DNA of 47,162 bases from CAYVAR01 sp964449675 (GCA_964449675.1 CAYVAR010000007.1:1-47162), one strand, 5' to 3'. Positions 1 to 8,074 are shown, numbered from the stretch's first letter. Program-made: numbers and translations. Notes: generated by a model not told the origin, from the letters alone.

Positions 1-472
1 AAGAACCTTTGAAAAAAAGTATCCAGGGAGAGGTCCCGGCAGAAGTAGCAACAGGGGTCGCGGAAGGCTCTCGGATTATGGTTGTCGTAGACTGCGGAGG
101 TTTTGCAAACGTAAATAATAGTCGAAACACTTGCGATTGGCGGTTGATTAGTAAGAGTGCTATGAGTATTATGGTGCCTGCTATAGATCCAAATATTAAT
201 TTTCGTATATTTTTTTTCCGAATACTCCGATCATCAACCGAAGCAATCGGGTACACAGAAGGTAATGTTACTAGCGGGGTATATGTAGTCGTTTGATCTG
301 TTTTGATAATGTCTTGCAAGACCGACGGAAGGTCGTTGGATTTTTTGTTTTTAGAGACCCAAGACAAAAATTTTGTCAGAGATGACCGCTTTCGATCAAC
401 AGAAGAAGGTGCAGCCCCTTTTTGTGTAAGGGTATCAAGATAAACGGTGACGGGCGCAGGCAGTGAGCTCAT
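1..472 (-). CDS. Membrane protein with integrase-like core-binding N-terminus (partial)
   Basis: I read this gene directly from the minus strand; it starts with ATG at 472 and runs off the left edge. The N-terminus (about residues 6-40, VTVYLDTLTQKGAAPSSVDR and on) resembles the SAM-like core-binding domain of tyrosine recombinases. It is followed by a basic stretch and one strong membrane segment near residues 90-110 (KLIFGSIAGTIILIALLLI), then a Ser/Thr/Pro-rich region up to the edge. The start lies 7 nt after the stop of the upstream gene, which carries the same kind of domain, so they are probably one operon. A recombinase DNA-binding domain tethered to a membrane is odd. The rest of the protein is outside the window, so its function is unknown. 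Confidence 0.6.
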   Translation of the reverse strand, partial: MSSLPAPVTVYLDTLTQKGAAPSSVDRKRSSLTKFLSWVSKNKKSNDLPSVLQDIIKTDQTTTYTPLVTLPSVYPIASVDDRSIRKKNIRKLIFGSIAGTIILIALLLINRQSQVFRLLFTFAKPPQSTTTIIREPSATPVATSAGTSPWILFFKGS

Positions 473-479
473 AAATTTA

Positions 480-1010
480 TTAGGATCCAGTTGGATCAAG
501 CCAAAAGAGAAATTGCTTTACATCGTTTACATAATTTGAAATTGTTTTTTTTGATGCCCCTTCAGAAAGTAAATTTTTTTCAAATTCTTTGAGTAATATT
601 TTTTGATAGTCCTCTTCTAATAGACGATCTGGAACGTTAGAAAGAGATTTTGCAGGATTATCACTCATGAGGCCATACTGCTTGCAATACTCGCAAAACA
701 TCCGGATACTACTTAACCGACGGTTTATCGTTGCCTTTGGAGTATTTGAATCGATGAGCGACTGTCGATACTGATGAAGGAGGCTTGGCGTAAGAAGGCT
801 TATTATGTGTTCAGGTTCTGCAATCTTAGTATGAGATATGAGAGATGTTTCTGAAGATATCCAGGTAAAAAGGTGAAAGAGGTCAGATCGGTAATTTTTT
901 TGCGTTCTGACGGAACTCCCAATGCTTGCCAAATATGATTCGAAGTGATTAAGGAGGATAACTTGATAATTCAGCACATTAGATACTATTATCTGATTTA
1001 ATTTCCTCAT
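480..1010 (-). CDS. Tyrosine-recombinase core-binding domain protein without catalytic domain
   Basis: This protein of about 176 residues is almost entirely integrase SAM-like DNA-binding domain. One full copy runs from about residue 16 to 110 (FESYLASIGSSVRTQKNYRS ... TINRRLSSIRMFCEYCK), and the start of a second copy follows near the C-terminus (FEKNLLSEGASKKTISNYV). The conserved Arg, HxxR and Tyr residues of an active recombinase are absent, so it cannot cut DNA as it stands. I prefer the ATG at 1010; the frame is open to a TTG at 1046, but that TTG overlaps a good -35 hexamer (TTGACA, 1046-1041). It lies just upstream of the membrane-linked core-binding gene. It could be a DNA-binding adaptor or a degraded integrase. 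Confidence 0.6.
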   Translation of the reverse strand: MRKLNQIIVSNVLNYQVILLNHFESYLASIGSSVRTQKNYRSDLFHLFTWISSETSLISHTKIAEPEHIISLLTPSLLHQYRQSLIDSNTPKATINRRLSSIRMFCEYCKQYGLMSDNPAKSLSNVPDRLLEEDYQKILLKEFEKNLLSEGASKKTISNYVNDVKQFLFWLDPTGS

Positions 1011-1377
1011 TATTCCAGTAAAGACTATATATAATAATCTTGTCAAGAGGGAACTTGATATACTTAGGTAGTAGTAAGCGGAGGAAATGAATGACAGTAG
1101 AAATATTTGATAAATGAATTTATGCTTATTTTCACGAATTACCGCACAATTAAATTTAGCTTGACTTTATATATACTAAATATATCATTTATCAATAATA
1201 TTTGATTGATATAGTCTGATAATGTATAAAAAATTGGATTTTGTGAAAACTCTTTGAACCTTCGTATGCGGGAATAAATAATTTGCTAGAACAAGCAATT
1301 AGATATTTCTATCTTATAGTATATATATATTTTTCCTATAGTAAATAATGGAAGGTATATGATAAAAGGAGATTAAT

Positions 1378-1455
1378 ATGAAACAAAAACTTTTAGAGAA
1401 TAAATTTTTTCCTAATTCAAACAAAAAAAGTAAAAATATTTTTTTTGTCACTTAA
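1378..1455 (+). CDS. Possible 25-residue peptide
   Basis: ATG at 1378 is preceded by AAAGGAG with a 6-nt spacer, a canonical Shine-Dalgarno arrangement. The frame encodes MKQKLLENKFFPNSNKKSKN and five more residues, ending in TAA at 1453-1455. The peptide is basic and has no known domain. In such AT-rich DNA it may be chance; the strong ribosome binding site is the only support. Confidence 0.25.
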   Translation: MKQKLLENKFFPNSNKKSKNIFFVT

Positions 1456-1794
1456 TATAAACGAGCGCTAGACACAAATTATCCTATTCTAACGATCTAA
1501 ACAGTAATTTTTCGATTTTTTTATAATGCATTTTATATCTATATAGAATTGCGCAGATTTGATGTTGTTCGAACCCTTCGGAAGGACTCGGGGTAAACTA
1601 CGTCAAGAATTTACTCATAACACTTCTCGGTTCTTTGACTAAGCCGGATCATTTGTAGGATATATCCAAAAGTCTTATATAAAAGATCCGTCTATAGTAT
1701 TCGTTTGTACACTGGTGTCAACTGTATATTGTGCGTTAATTACTCATAAACCTGTTATGAGCCTGAGTATTCCTAGAATATTCATATTTCTGGC

Positions 1795-1822
1795 TTGTTA
1801 TACCAGGAAAATAAGGTATACT
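1795..1822 (+). promoter_or_regulatory. leuS promoter, near-leaderless
   Basis: -35 TTGTTA (1795-1800), 16-bp spacer, -10 TATACT (1817-1822). Only 7 nt separate the -10 box from the leuS ATG at 1830, so transcription should begin at or beside the start codon. Confidence 0.6.
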
Positions 1823-1829
1823 TATATAC

Positions 1830-4800
1830 ATGAGTAAGAGTGGTAGTTTATCACAGAAGTCGAAAAATAGAAATGACGCAAAAACTGTCGGCCGCTATGA
1901 TCATAAAGCGGTTGAGAACATGTGGCAAAAAATATGGGAAGAATCTAAGCTCAACGAGGTAGATATTCAAACGAGTAAAAAGCCATACTATAACCTTATG
2001 ATGTTTCCGTATCCTTCTGCAGAAGGCTTGCATGTGGGGAATATGTATGCATTCACCGGAAGCGATATTTACGGAAGGTTCAAGAGAATGCAAGGCTACG
2101 AGGTTTTTGAGCCTATCGGCCTGGATGGATTTGGCATCCATAGCGAAAATTACGCACTAAAGGTTGGCAGACACCCCATAGATCATGCCAGTATTACCCA
2201 GAAGAATTTTTATCGGCAGCTTGGTGCAATAGGTTGTATGTATGACTGGTCGCGGACGGTAGAAACTTATAACCCTACCTATTATATGTGGACGCAGTGG
2301 CTATTTGTACAAATGTTCAAACATGGCCTTGCGTATCGGGGGAAGGCACAGGTTAACTGGTGTCCGAGCTGTAAAACGGTGCTCGCAGACGAGCAAGTTT
2401 TACAGAAATCCCAAATCCCAAATCCCAAATCCCAAACAAATTCAAAATCCCAAGCACAAAATTCAAAACAGGAGATTACCATATCCGTTTGTGAACGATG
2501 CGGTAATACGGTAATTAAAAAGCTATTAGAGCAGTGGTTTTTTAGAATTACCGCGTATGCGGGGAAACTGCTGGAAAATAGTTTTAAGCTCGATTGGTCA
2601 GAAAAGATTCGCGTGGCCCAACAGCGATGGATTGGAAAAAAAGAGGGGATCAATATTGTTTATAAAGTAAAAGATAGCAATGCTGAAATTGTTTGTTTTA
2701 CCACCACACCAGTCAACTTTGCCGCAACCTTTATTGTAATATCTCCAGAACATCCTTTGGCATTATCTATTACAAGACCAGATAATCTAAAGAACGTGCG
2801 TACATATATTGAAGCAAGTAAAAAAGTATCACCTCAGGAACGGATTGCTCAAGGAAGAGAAAAAACTGGTGTATTTACAGGATCATACTGTATAAATCAT
2901 ATAACTAAACAATCAATTCCAATTTGGATATCAGATTTTGTATTGATGACGGTTGGAACAGGAGCAATACAGGGCTGTCCCGGTCATGACATGAGAGATT
3001 TTGAGTTTGCGAAAAAATTTGGTTTACCGATAAAAAGAGTTGTGGTGGGACCCGAGGGCGATACATCACCAATTGATCGACCTGAACAAGTCATACAAGC
3101 AGGTCAGCCTGGAACGATGATAAATTCAGAGTTCTTAAATGGTTTGCCTTACGCCCAGGCTATGGAGAGAACAAAAGATTATTTTGAAAAAAATGGTTGG
3201 GGGAAACGAGTGGTTTCGTATCATCTTCGTGACTGGCTTATCTCCCGCCAGCGCTACTGGGGACCACCGATACCGATGATACGCTGCGAATCTTGTTTAG
3301 CGTTTCATAAAGGTGAGCGTCAAGATATGCCCGGATGGTATAGCGTACCTGAAGAGCAATTGCCCGTACTGTTACCTCGAATTGAAGACTACAAACCAGG
3401 CGATGACGGAGTTGCGCCGCTTGCTAAACATAAAGAGTTTTACGAAACGAAATGTCCGGGATGTGGAGGAAAAGCTGTACGGGAAACAGATGTATCTGAT
3501 ACATTTCTAGATAGTTCGTGGTATTTCTTGCGATATCCATCAGTTGGAGAAAATCAATTTTATGACGCTGTGCGCGGCTCGTTATCATCTGCGCATCCGT
3601 CAAGCAGGCTTGAGTCTTTGCGGGTGACGCGGGCAGGGGGACCCCCAAGAAGGGATCCCCTGGTGGGTGTTCTTGGGGGAAAGCCCGCGGCAGGACCCGC
3701 TACCAGTAAGTTGCGCATGACGGTGCTCGAAAAAACTCGCCGCGCCGCGTCAAACTCTGAACAATCCTACAGCCTACAACCCAGAACCCACAACCTCCCG
3801 TGGGACCGGGAGGTCACACGGCGGTGGCTTCCGGTTGATATGTATACCGGCGGGGCAGAGCATAGCGTCCTCCACCTTATGTACAGCCGATTTATTACCA
3901 TGGCCCTTCATGATTGGGGATACATAGACTTTGATGAACCATTTTCAACGTTTTATGCCCATGGTCTGGTTATAAAAGACGGCGCCAAAATGAGTAAGTC
4001 AAAAGGTAACGTTGTCAACCCCGATGAGTACATTGAGCACTACGGAGCGGATGCCTTGAGGCTCTACCTCATGTTCACCGGCCCTTATGATCAGGGCGGC
4101 GATTTTCGCGACTCTGCCATGGAGGGGATGTATCGCTGGATTAATCGCCTTTGGCGGTTGGCGATGACGAGTATCGAAGGTTCCCACCCCCGGGGTGGAG
4201 AAGTTGCTTTACACCCCGGGGGTGAAGTCGAAGTCACCCGTGCGCTTCATAAACTCGTTAAAAAAGTAGGGGAGGATATTGAAAAGCGAAGATACAATAC
4301 AGCCATCTCCAGTATGATGGAATTCACCAATCTTGTCCAGTCGGGGTCAGGCCTTAAAGACCCTCAAGGCCTGACCCCACTCAGCCATGATGAGCTTAAA
4401 ACATTTGTTCTCCTTCTTGCGCCGTTTGCCCCATTTATGGCCGAAGAGCTCTGGCAACGAGCTCAGTTGAGGTTAGATAATGGAAATTTGAAATTAGATA
4501 GCAAAGTGAGAACATCGAAGTTGGAAAATCAAACTTCCAGCTTCCAATTTCAAGATCCAACTTCCAACTTCCAACGTCTAACCTCAAATGTTTTTGATTC
4601 TGTCCACCTCCAACCTTGGCCGAGCTATGATGAAAAAGCTTTTGTAGAAGAAAAAGTGACTATCGTTATTCAAGTCAACGGAAAGCTTCGCGATACGATT
4701 ATCGTGCAAAAAAAATTGAGCACGGTGCAACGTGAAGTCGAAGCGGCTGCAAAAGCAAGTAGCCTAGTGGAGAAGCATGTAAAAGGTAAGACCGTTAAAA

Positions 4801-4847
4801 ACGTCGTTTTTGTCCCGGGGAAACTTATTAACTTAGTAACAGTCTAA
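1830..4847 (+). CDS. leuS: Leucyl-tRNA synthetase with in-frame repeat insertions
   Basis: Charges tRNA-Leu with leucine in the cytoplasm. The class I signatures are present: a HIGH-type motif (YPSAEGLHVGN, about residues 61-71), the editing-domain stretch around GTGAIQGCPGHDMRDFEFAK, the DSSWYFLRYPS and GGAEHSVLHLMYSRF core motifs, and KMSKSKGN near residue 720. CxxC pairs near residues 184 and 220 look like a zinc ribbon. At 1005 residues it is longer than usual. The excess sits in low-complexity or palindromic insertions at about residues 192-214, 578-657, 785-802, 838-850 and 880-920, all in frame and outside the catalytic motifs. Their DNA consists of heptamer arrays or inverted repeats and is unlike the flanking coding sequence. 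The gene appears intact and essential, so the insertions are presumably tolerated. Confidence 0.95.
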   Translation: MSKSGSLSQKSKNRNDAKTVGRYDHKAVENMWQKIWEESKLNEVDIQTSKKPYYNLMMFPYPSAEGLHVGNMYAFTGSDIYGRFKRMQGYEVFEPIGLDGFGIHSENYALKVGRHPIDHASITQKNFYRQLGAIGCMYDWSRTVETYNPTYYMWTQWLFVQMFKHGLAYRGKAQVNWCPSCKTVLADEQVLQKSQIPNPKSQTNSKSQAQNSKQEITISVCERCGNTVIKKLLEQWFFRITAYAGKLLENSFKLDWSEKIRVAQQRWIGKKEGINIVYKVKDSNAEIVCFTTTPVNFAATFIVISPEHPLALSITRPDNLKNVRTYIEASKKVSPQERIAQGREKTGVFTGSYCINHITKQSIPIWISDFVLMTVGTGAIQGCPGHDMRDFEFAKKFGLPIKRVVVGPEGDTSPIDRPEQVIQAGQPGTMINSEFLNGLPYAQAMERTKDYFEKNGWGKRVVSYHLRDWLISRQRYWGPPIPMIRCESCLAFHKGERQDMPGWYSVPEEQLPVLLPRIEDYKPGDDGVAPLAKHKEFYETKCPGCGGKAVRETDVSDTFLDSSWYFLRYPSVGENQFYDAVRGSLSSAHPSSRLESLRVTRAGGPPRRDPLVGVLGGKPAAGPATSKLRMTVLEKTRRAASNSEQSYSLQPRTHNLPWDREVTRRWLPVDMYTGGAEHSVLHLMYSRFITMALHDWGYIDFDEPFSTFYAHGLVIKDGAKMSKSKGNVVNPDEYIEHYGADALRLYLMFTGPYDQGGDFRDSAMEGMYRWINRLWRLAMTSIEGSHPRGGEVALHPGGEVEVTRALHKLVKKVGEDIEKRRYNTAISSMMEFTNLVQSGSGLKDPQGLTPLSHDELKTFVLLLAPFAPFMAEELWQRAQLRLDNGNLKLDSKVRTSKLENQTSSFQFQDPTSNFQRLTSNVFDSVHLQPWPSYDEKAFVEEKVTIVIQVNGKLRDTIIVQKKLSTVQREVEAAAKASSLVEKHVKGKTVKNVVFVPGKLINLVTV
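2404..2469. repeat. Heptamer tandem array inside leuS
   Basis: A run based on AAATCCC and related 7-mers (AAATTCA, AAATCCC) encodes an Asn/Ser/Gln/Lys/Pro-rich stretch at about residues 192-214. It lies between the two CxxC halves of a zinc ribbon and keeps the frame open. Confidence 0.8.
3629..3688. repeat. Nested palindrome inside a leuS insertion
   Basis: GCGGGC (3629-3634) pairs with GCCCGC (3683-3688), and inside it CCCCCAAGAA (3642-3651) pairs with TTCTTGGGGG (3670-3679). It is the core of an insertion of about 75-80 codons between the DSSWYFLRYPS motif and LPWDREVTRRWLPVDMY. The insert is GC-rich and encodes a Pro/Gly/Arg-rich sequence unlike any synthetase domain. Confidence 0.75.
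4343..4378. repeat. 13-bp stem palindrome inside leuS
   Basis: GGGGTCAGGCCTT (4343-4355) is the exact reverse complement of AAGGCCTGACCCC (4366-4378), with a 10-nt loop. It encodes about 12 extra residues. The AAGGCC core is shared with the palindromes around the first RAYT. Confidence 0.75.
4467..4587. repeat. Heptamer array bounded by inverted repeats inside leuS
   Basis: TTGAGGTTAGA (4467-4477) and TCTAACCTCAA (4577-4587) bound a 121-bp insert. Its right half is built of CTTCCAA-type 7-mers and its left half of their complements, so it can fold on itself. It adds about 40 residues near the C-terminus. Confidence 0.75.
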
Positions 4848-4848
4848 T

Positions 4849-5139
4849 CTATCCCTCTGGTAAATTCAGTGAACAAATAAAGGCGTAGAGGGGATCGTCT
4901 TTTTCAAGTAACCTAGCAAGGTCGTATAGGTCAACACGTCGGTCAGGTTCATAGTGTGTGACTTTTAAGATGAGGTTTCTACGAGGATCATCTGGACCAA
5001 GAGTATTGAGTAAAGCCATGAGTGCCGGTTGAGCAGCTGCATCGTAGAATGTAGCAAACATTCCAACTGGATCGTCCAATGCGTCACGGGGTCCATTCCA
5101 GTTCTCAGGTTCTGGTAAAAATCTCGCTCTGTCTTGCAT
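4849..5139 (-). CDS. Small protein of unknown function behind a structured leader
   Basis: A 96-residue soluble, acidic protein with no membrane segment and no domain I recognise. It begins with ATG at 5139, preceded by a strong GGAGG ribosome binding site 8 nt upstream. It is convergent with leuS, with 1 nt between the two stop codons. A good minus-strand promoter (TTGACA, 17 bp, TATTAC) lies at 5283-5311, giving a leader of about 137 nt. The leader holds alternative hairpins, one of which would hide the ribosome binding site. This regulated layout is the best argument that the gene is real. Product function is unknown. Confidence 0.6.
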   Translation of the reverse strand: MQDRARFLPEPENWNGPRDALDDPVGMFATFYDAAAQPALMALLNTLGPDDPRRNLILKVTHYEPDRRVDLYDLARLLEKDDPLYAFICSLNLPEG

Positions 5140-5276
5140 ACAAAAAACCTCCGTAGCTCAAGGAGGTTTGGGTTTATAACTATTTGTAGTACCTTTGTTT
5201 ACCCCAAACCTCCCTTGGTCCGTCGAAGGACCATATGGAAGGTATTGATAGGGTAGATACACGATTTCATAGACTT
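5140..5276 (-). promoter_or_regulatory. Leader with mutually exclusive hairpins (possible riboregulator)
   Basis: On the minus transcript, segment 1 (GGGAGGTTTGGGGT, plus 5201-5214) can pair with segment 2 (ACCCAAACCTCC, plus 5162-5173). The 3' part of segment 2, AAACCTCC (5162-5169), can instead pair with segment 3, GGAGGTTT (5145-5152). Segment 3 contains the GGAGG ribosome binding site and is followed by a T run, so the 2-3 hairpin could block translation or act as a terminator. An upstream GGTCC/GGACC hairpin precedes segment 1. No known riboswitch class was recognised. Confidence 0.5.
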
Positions 5277-5282
5277 CTTCTA

Positions 5283-5311
5283 GTAATACTCCTGATTTTT
5301 CCCGTTGTCAA
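5283..5311 (-). promoter_or_regulatory. Promoter of the 96-residue gene
   Basis: Minus strand TTGACA (5311-5306), 17-bp spacer, TATTAC (5288-5283): a near-consensus sigma-70 promoter. It also sits just upstream of comEA, which is transcribed the other way. Confidence 0.65.
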
Positions 5312-5342
5312 GGCTCAAAACGGTATGTTGTAATAAGTAGTA

Positions 5343-5942
5343 ATGAATTTCCTTTTGATCTGGAGTGATTACAAACTTCCTATTATATTGGGGAGCGTGA
5401 GTTTATTCTTTATCAGTATCTCAGTAGTTCTCCTTATTAAAACAACGCAAACAGCTACTCCGATCCAGTTTTCTTCTGAAGCAAGCGTATCCGGTATAGC
5501 TACTGGATCAATAACCATTGACATTGAGGGAGCGATAGTACATCCCGGAGTCTATACACTGCCCACAGGGAGCAGAGTAGAGGATGCAATAACTAAAGCC
5601 AGTGGGTTTACGGATACTGCAGATAGACAGCGTATTGAGAAGACCATTAATCGCGCGGCAAAACTTGTTGATGGTGGAAAGTTGTTTATTCCTTCAATAG
5701 AAGGTTCGCATACTTCCATAAATTCAGCCTCTAGCAACGATACAGTGTACGACGTTAAAGGTGGGTTGATCAATGTTAATTATTCGAGCCAATCAGAACT
5801 CGAAGCGCTCCCCGGCATCGGTCCGGTGACGGCCAAAAAAATTATCGACAACCGGCCGTATCAAACGCTTGAAGAGCTCGTTGCGAAAAAAGCCATCAGT
5901 CAGTCACTTTTTACGAAACTGAAAGATCAGCTTTCTTTATGA
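5343..5942 (+). CDS. comEA: ComEA-like competence DNA receptor
   Basis: A 199-residue membrane-anchored DNA-binding protein of the natural transformation pathway. It has one N-terminal membrane segment (about residues 13-32), a SLBB-type domain (TIDIEGAIVHPGVYTLPTGS and on, about residues 57-118), and a C-terminal helix-hairpin-helix pair (INVNYSSQSELEALPGIGPV ... AKKIIDNRPYQTLEEL). Length and order match the family. Its TGA overlaps the ATG of the next frame (ATGA at 5939-5942), as expected for a translationally coupled comEA-comEC operon. It would bind incoming double-stranded DNA outside the membrane and pass it to ComEC. Confidence 0.9.
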   Translation: MNFLLIWSDYKLPIILGSVSLFFISISVVLLIKTTQTATPIQFSSEASVSGIATGSITIDIEGAIVHPGVYTLPTGSRVEDAITKASGFTDTADRQRIEKTINRAAKLVDGGKLFIPSIEGSHTSINSASSNDTVYDVKGGLINVNYSSQSELEALPGIGPVTAKKIIDNRPYQTLEELVAKKAISQSLFTKLKDQLSL

Positions 5943-6034
5943 CCTTGAGTTTCCTCGTAAATGCGGTAATGGTAGGACTAATCTTTGAAAAAGGCTTAGC
6001 CTTGATGACAAGGCTAAGCCTTGAGCAGCCTTGA
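5939..6034 (+). pseudogene. Detached N-terminal end of comEC
   Basis: ATG at 5939 overlaps the comEA stop and opens a 31-codon frame with a hydrophobic stretch (LSFLVNAVMVGLIF), as expected for the first membrane helix of ComEC. The second half of the frame is made of a perfect palindrome (5991-6022), after which it stops at TGA 6032-6034. The main comEC frame opens in a different phase at TTG 6031, overlapping that stop as TTGA. I infer that the palindrome shifted the original frame; coupled reinitiation is possible. Confidence 0.5.
5991..6022. repeat. Perfect 14-bp stem palindrome at the comEC start
   Basis: AAGGCTTAGCCTTG (5991-6004) and CAAGGCTAAGCCTT (6009-6022) are exact reverse complements around a 4-nt loop. 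It lies at the point where the comEC reading frame changes phase. Confidence 0.8.
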
Positions 6035-7053
6035 GCAAGGAAGACCTATCACTCGTACATGAGGTACATTGTATGATTCCATTTTCAGTCGTCGGATTAA
6101 CTTCCGTCTTAAACCAGCTCCTCCCGGAACCGCATGCCGGGCTTTTAGCGGGTATCCTTTTTGGCACGAAGGCAACGCTTTCAAAATCTCTCTATCAGCA
6201 ACTTATAACCACCGGGACGCTTCATGTCGTCGCGCTTTCCGGCATGAATATAACGATTATTGCGTCACTGGTGAGCCTTACTCTCCTGCGATTTATTAGC
6301 AGACGAATAGCGAGTCTGCTTACTATACTTCTTGTCGTTGGATTTGTGTGGTTTGTCGGAATGTCCCCGAGCGTCATCCGGGCTGCTATCATGGGATGTA
6401 TTAGCTTACTGGCGGTGATATTTGGCAAACAACAGTGGGCACTGTTTAGTTGGGCATTAGCAGTAGGAATCATGCTTCTGATAAATATTGGGTGGTTGGG
6501 CGATATATCCTTTCAGCTTTCAGCCCTTGCAACGCTAGGTATTATCCTCTTTAGTAGAAAAGGTCATACACACAAAGCAAGGGTAAGTATTTTGAAGAGC
6601 ACTGAAGCTCCAAACAAGAAGCCCTTTTGGATCTTAGGCTTGCTATTTAATAGCGGAGCTTCACTGAGCGAGGAGCGAGGACCGATACGAGGCGCCGTGC
6701 AAGATAGCCGAGCGTCTCTGAAAAATATCTTACCCTTGCTTGGTCAACAGACAAAATATTTATGGTTATTTATCGAAGACGACCTTCGTACTACACTCGC
6801 GGCGCAGGTATTTACGATACCACTTATTCTTATTCATTTTCACCGCATCTCGATAGTGTCACCTCTCACGAATGTTCTCATTGGTTGGACTATTGCACCA
6901 GTCACGATCCTTGGACTCCTCACTGCGGGAATTGGGTATATCTGGTTACCATTCGGGCAGATTGCAGCTTGGGGAAGCTGGGTTTTTTTAGAGTATCTTA
7001 TCCAAATAGTTTCTTTAACGAGTAAAATTCCGTTTGCAAGTTTTGGATGGTAG
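6031..7053 (+). CDS. comEC: ComEC competence domain (DNA channel), membrane part
   Basis: The membrane channel through which a single DNA strand enters the cell. The start region LLPEPHAGLLAGILFGTKAT, then TTGTLHVVALSGMNITIIASL, and later hydrophobic helices match the Competence domain. The frame opens at TTG 6031; ATG 6073 is the more conventional start, giving 327 residues. Unlike full-length ComEC, it lacks an N-terminal OB-type domain, and the metallo-beta-lactamase part is a separate gene 100 bp downstream. An insertion of about 55 residues (DNA 6576-6740, bounded by inverted repeats) sits between membrane helices. It may be functional if both parts assemble, or slightly damaged at its start. 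Confidence 0.8.
   Translation: MSKEDLSLVHEVHCMIPFSVVGLTSVLNQLLPEPHAGLLAGILFGTKATLSKSLYQQLITTGTLHVVALSGMNITIIASLVSLTLLRFISRRIASLLTILLVVGFVWFVGMSPSVIRAAIMGCISLLAVIFGKQQWALFSWALAVGIMLLINIGWLGDISFQLSALATLGIILFSRKGHTHKARVSILKSTEAPNKKPFWILGLLFNSGASLSEERGPIRGAVQDSRASLKNILPLLGQQTKYLWLFIEDDLRTTLAAQVFTIPLILIHFHRISIVSPLTNVLIGWTIAPVTILGLLTAGIGYIWLPFGQIAAWGSWVFLEYLIQIVSLTSKIPFASFGW
6576..6740. repeat. 165-bp palindromic insertion in comEC
   Basis: The ends AGCAAGGGTAAG (6576-6587) and CTTACCCTTGCT (6729-6740) are exact reverse complements, and an inner pair TGAAGCTCC/GGAGCTTCA lies at 6603-6611 and 6655-6663. The element has 165 bp, a multiple of three, and stays open in frame. The encoded peptide is not typical of ComEC. 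Confidence 0.7.
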
Positions 7054-7153
7054 AATTATATGCTCAAGATGACTATATCATAATAGATCATTTTGAGGCT
7101 AATAGGTACGATTGATTGAGACACTTTAAATCTGGTTATAGGTCAAAAAAAGT

Positions 7154-8068
7154 ATGTTTCGTTTACGCACAGGATATCTGGTTAGCGGGATTGCTACAGG
7201 CTTAGTACTTTTATATAGTTTTTTTTGGACTCTTCCGGATGGAAAATTGCATTTGGTCTTTTGTGACGTTGGTCAAGGCGACGGAGCCTATGTCCGGTTT
7301 CCCGATGGACGGGATATGGTCGTTGACGGAGGACCAAACGACAAGATCCTTGGATGTTTGGGTCGCCACATGCCCTTTTGGGACCGGCACATCAACCTTG
7401 TCCTCATGACGCACCCGCAAAAAGACCACATGCAGGGGTTAAACCCTGTTTTGGAGCGCTATAGCGTGGACTATTTTATTCGAAGCGATGTAGACAATAT
7501 GACTGAAGGCTATATAAAGCTTAAGGATGTAGTACGAACTAAAAAGATTCCGATGAAGTTTGTGACCACTGGAGAGCGAGTTGCCATTGGATCGACTTCT
7601 CTTTCTCTGCTCTGGCCTTCGGCAGATCAGATAGCCAGTATGCGTAGCCAACAATATAACAATGTAACAATAAAACAATCTGACAGCAGCGTTCTAGGCG
7701 CACGAACGACAACGAATTTAAACGACGGAAGTTTAGTATTTTTGCTGCGTTACGGCTCCTTTGATACGCTTTTTACCGGAGATGCAGATAGTCGGGTGGA
7801 AGGTAATTATACTGGAGTGAAGCTGGCAGACGATACACTCGAAGTGCTAAAAGTGCCCCATCACGGAAGTAAAACCGGTATGACGAGAGAGTTTGTCCAA
7901 TGGCTCCGGCCGAAACTTGCGGTAATCTCCGTTGGCAAAAATTCCTACGGCCACCCAAGCACTGAGGCACTCGAACTGCTAAAATCTATCGGAAGCGATA
8001 TCAGACGGACAGATGAGGAAGGAGATATTGAAGTGGTGAGCGATGGAAGAAGTTGGACCGTCCAATAG
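7154..8068 (+). CDS. ComEC metallo-beta-lactamase domain as a separate protein
   Basis: A 304-residue protein with an N-terminal membrane segment followed by the ComEC-type metallo-beta-lactamase domain: LVFCDVGQGDGAYVRFPDGR, MVVDGGPN, MTHPQKDHMQG (metal ligands in HPxxDH), LFTGDAD, VLKVPHHGSK, and a C-terminal GHPS region. In ComEC this domain is thought to degrade the non-transported strand. It follows the competence-domain gene by 100 bp on the same strand. Its last 19 codons have a diverged second copy at 9105-9167, beyond the next gene. Confidence 0.88.
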   Translation: MFRLRTGYLVSGIATGLVLLYSFFWTLPDGKLHLVFCDVGQGDGAYVRFPDGRDMVVDGGPNDKILGCLGRHMPFWDRHINLVLMTHPQKDHMQGLNPVLERYSVDYFIRSDVDNMTEGYIKLKDVVRTKKIPMKFVTTGERVAIGSTSLSLLWPSADQIASMRSQQYNNVTIKQSDSSVLGARTTTNLNDGSLVFLLRYGSFDTLFTGDADSRVEGNYTGVKLADDTLEVLKVPHHGSKTGMTREFVQWLRPKLAVISVGKNSYGHPSTEALELLKSIGSDIRRTDEEGDIEVVSDGRSWTVQ

Positions 8069-8074
8069 TATCTA

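Larger units (their letters stand above)
1047..1829. other. AT-rich intergenic region
   Basis: About 780 bases between divergently oriented genes with no long reading frame. It contains one short reading frame with a good ribosome binding site (1378-1455), a hairpin CTCATAA/TTATGAG at 1743-1761, and the leuS promoter at its right end. A tRNA-like GGTTCGAA near 1570 on the minus strand has no matching T-stem. Confidence 0.6.

Noticed and set aside
9..296. Plus-strand open frame of 95 codons at the left edge
   Set aside because: It lies opposite a better minus-strand gene (1-472) with a membrane helix and domain similarity, and has no start signal.
1560..1600. tRNA-like GGTTCGAA on the minus strand
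   Set aside because: The flanking bases do not form a T-stem and no acceptor or anticodon arm could be drawn.
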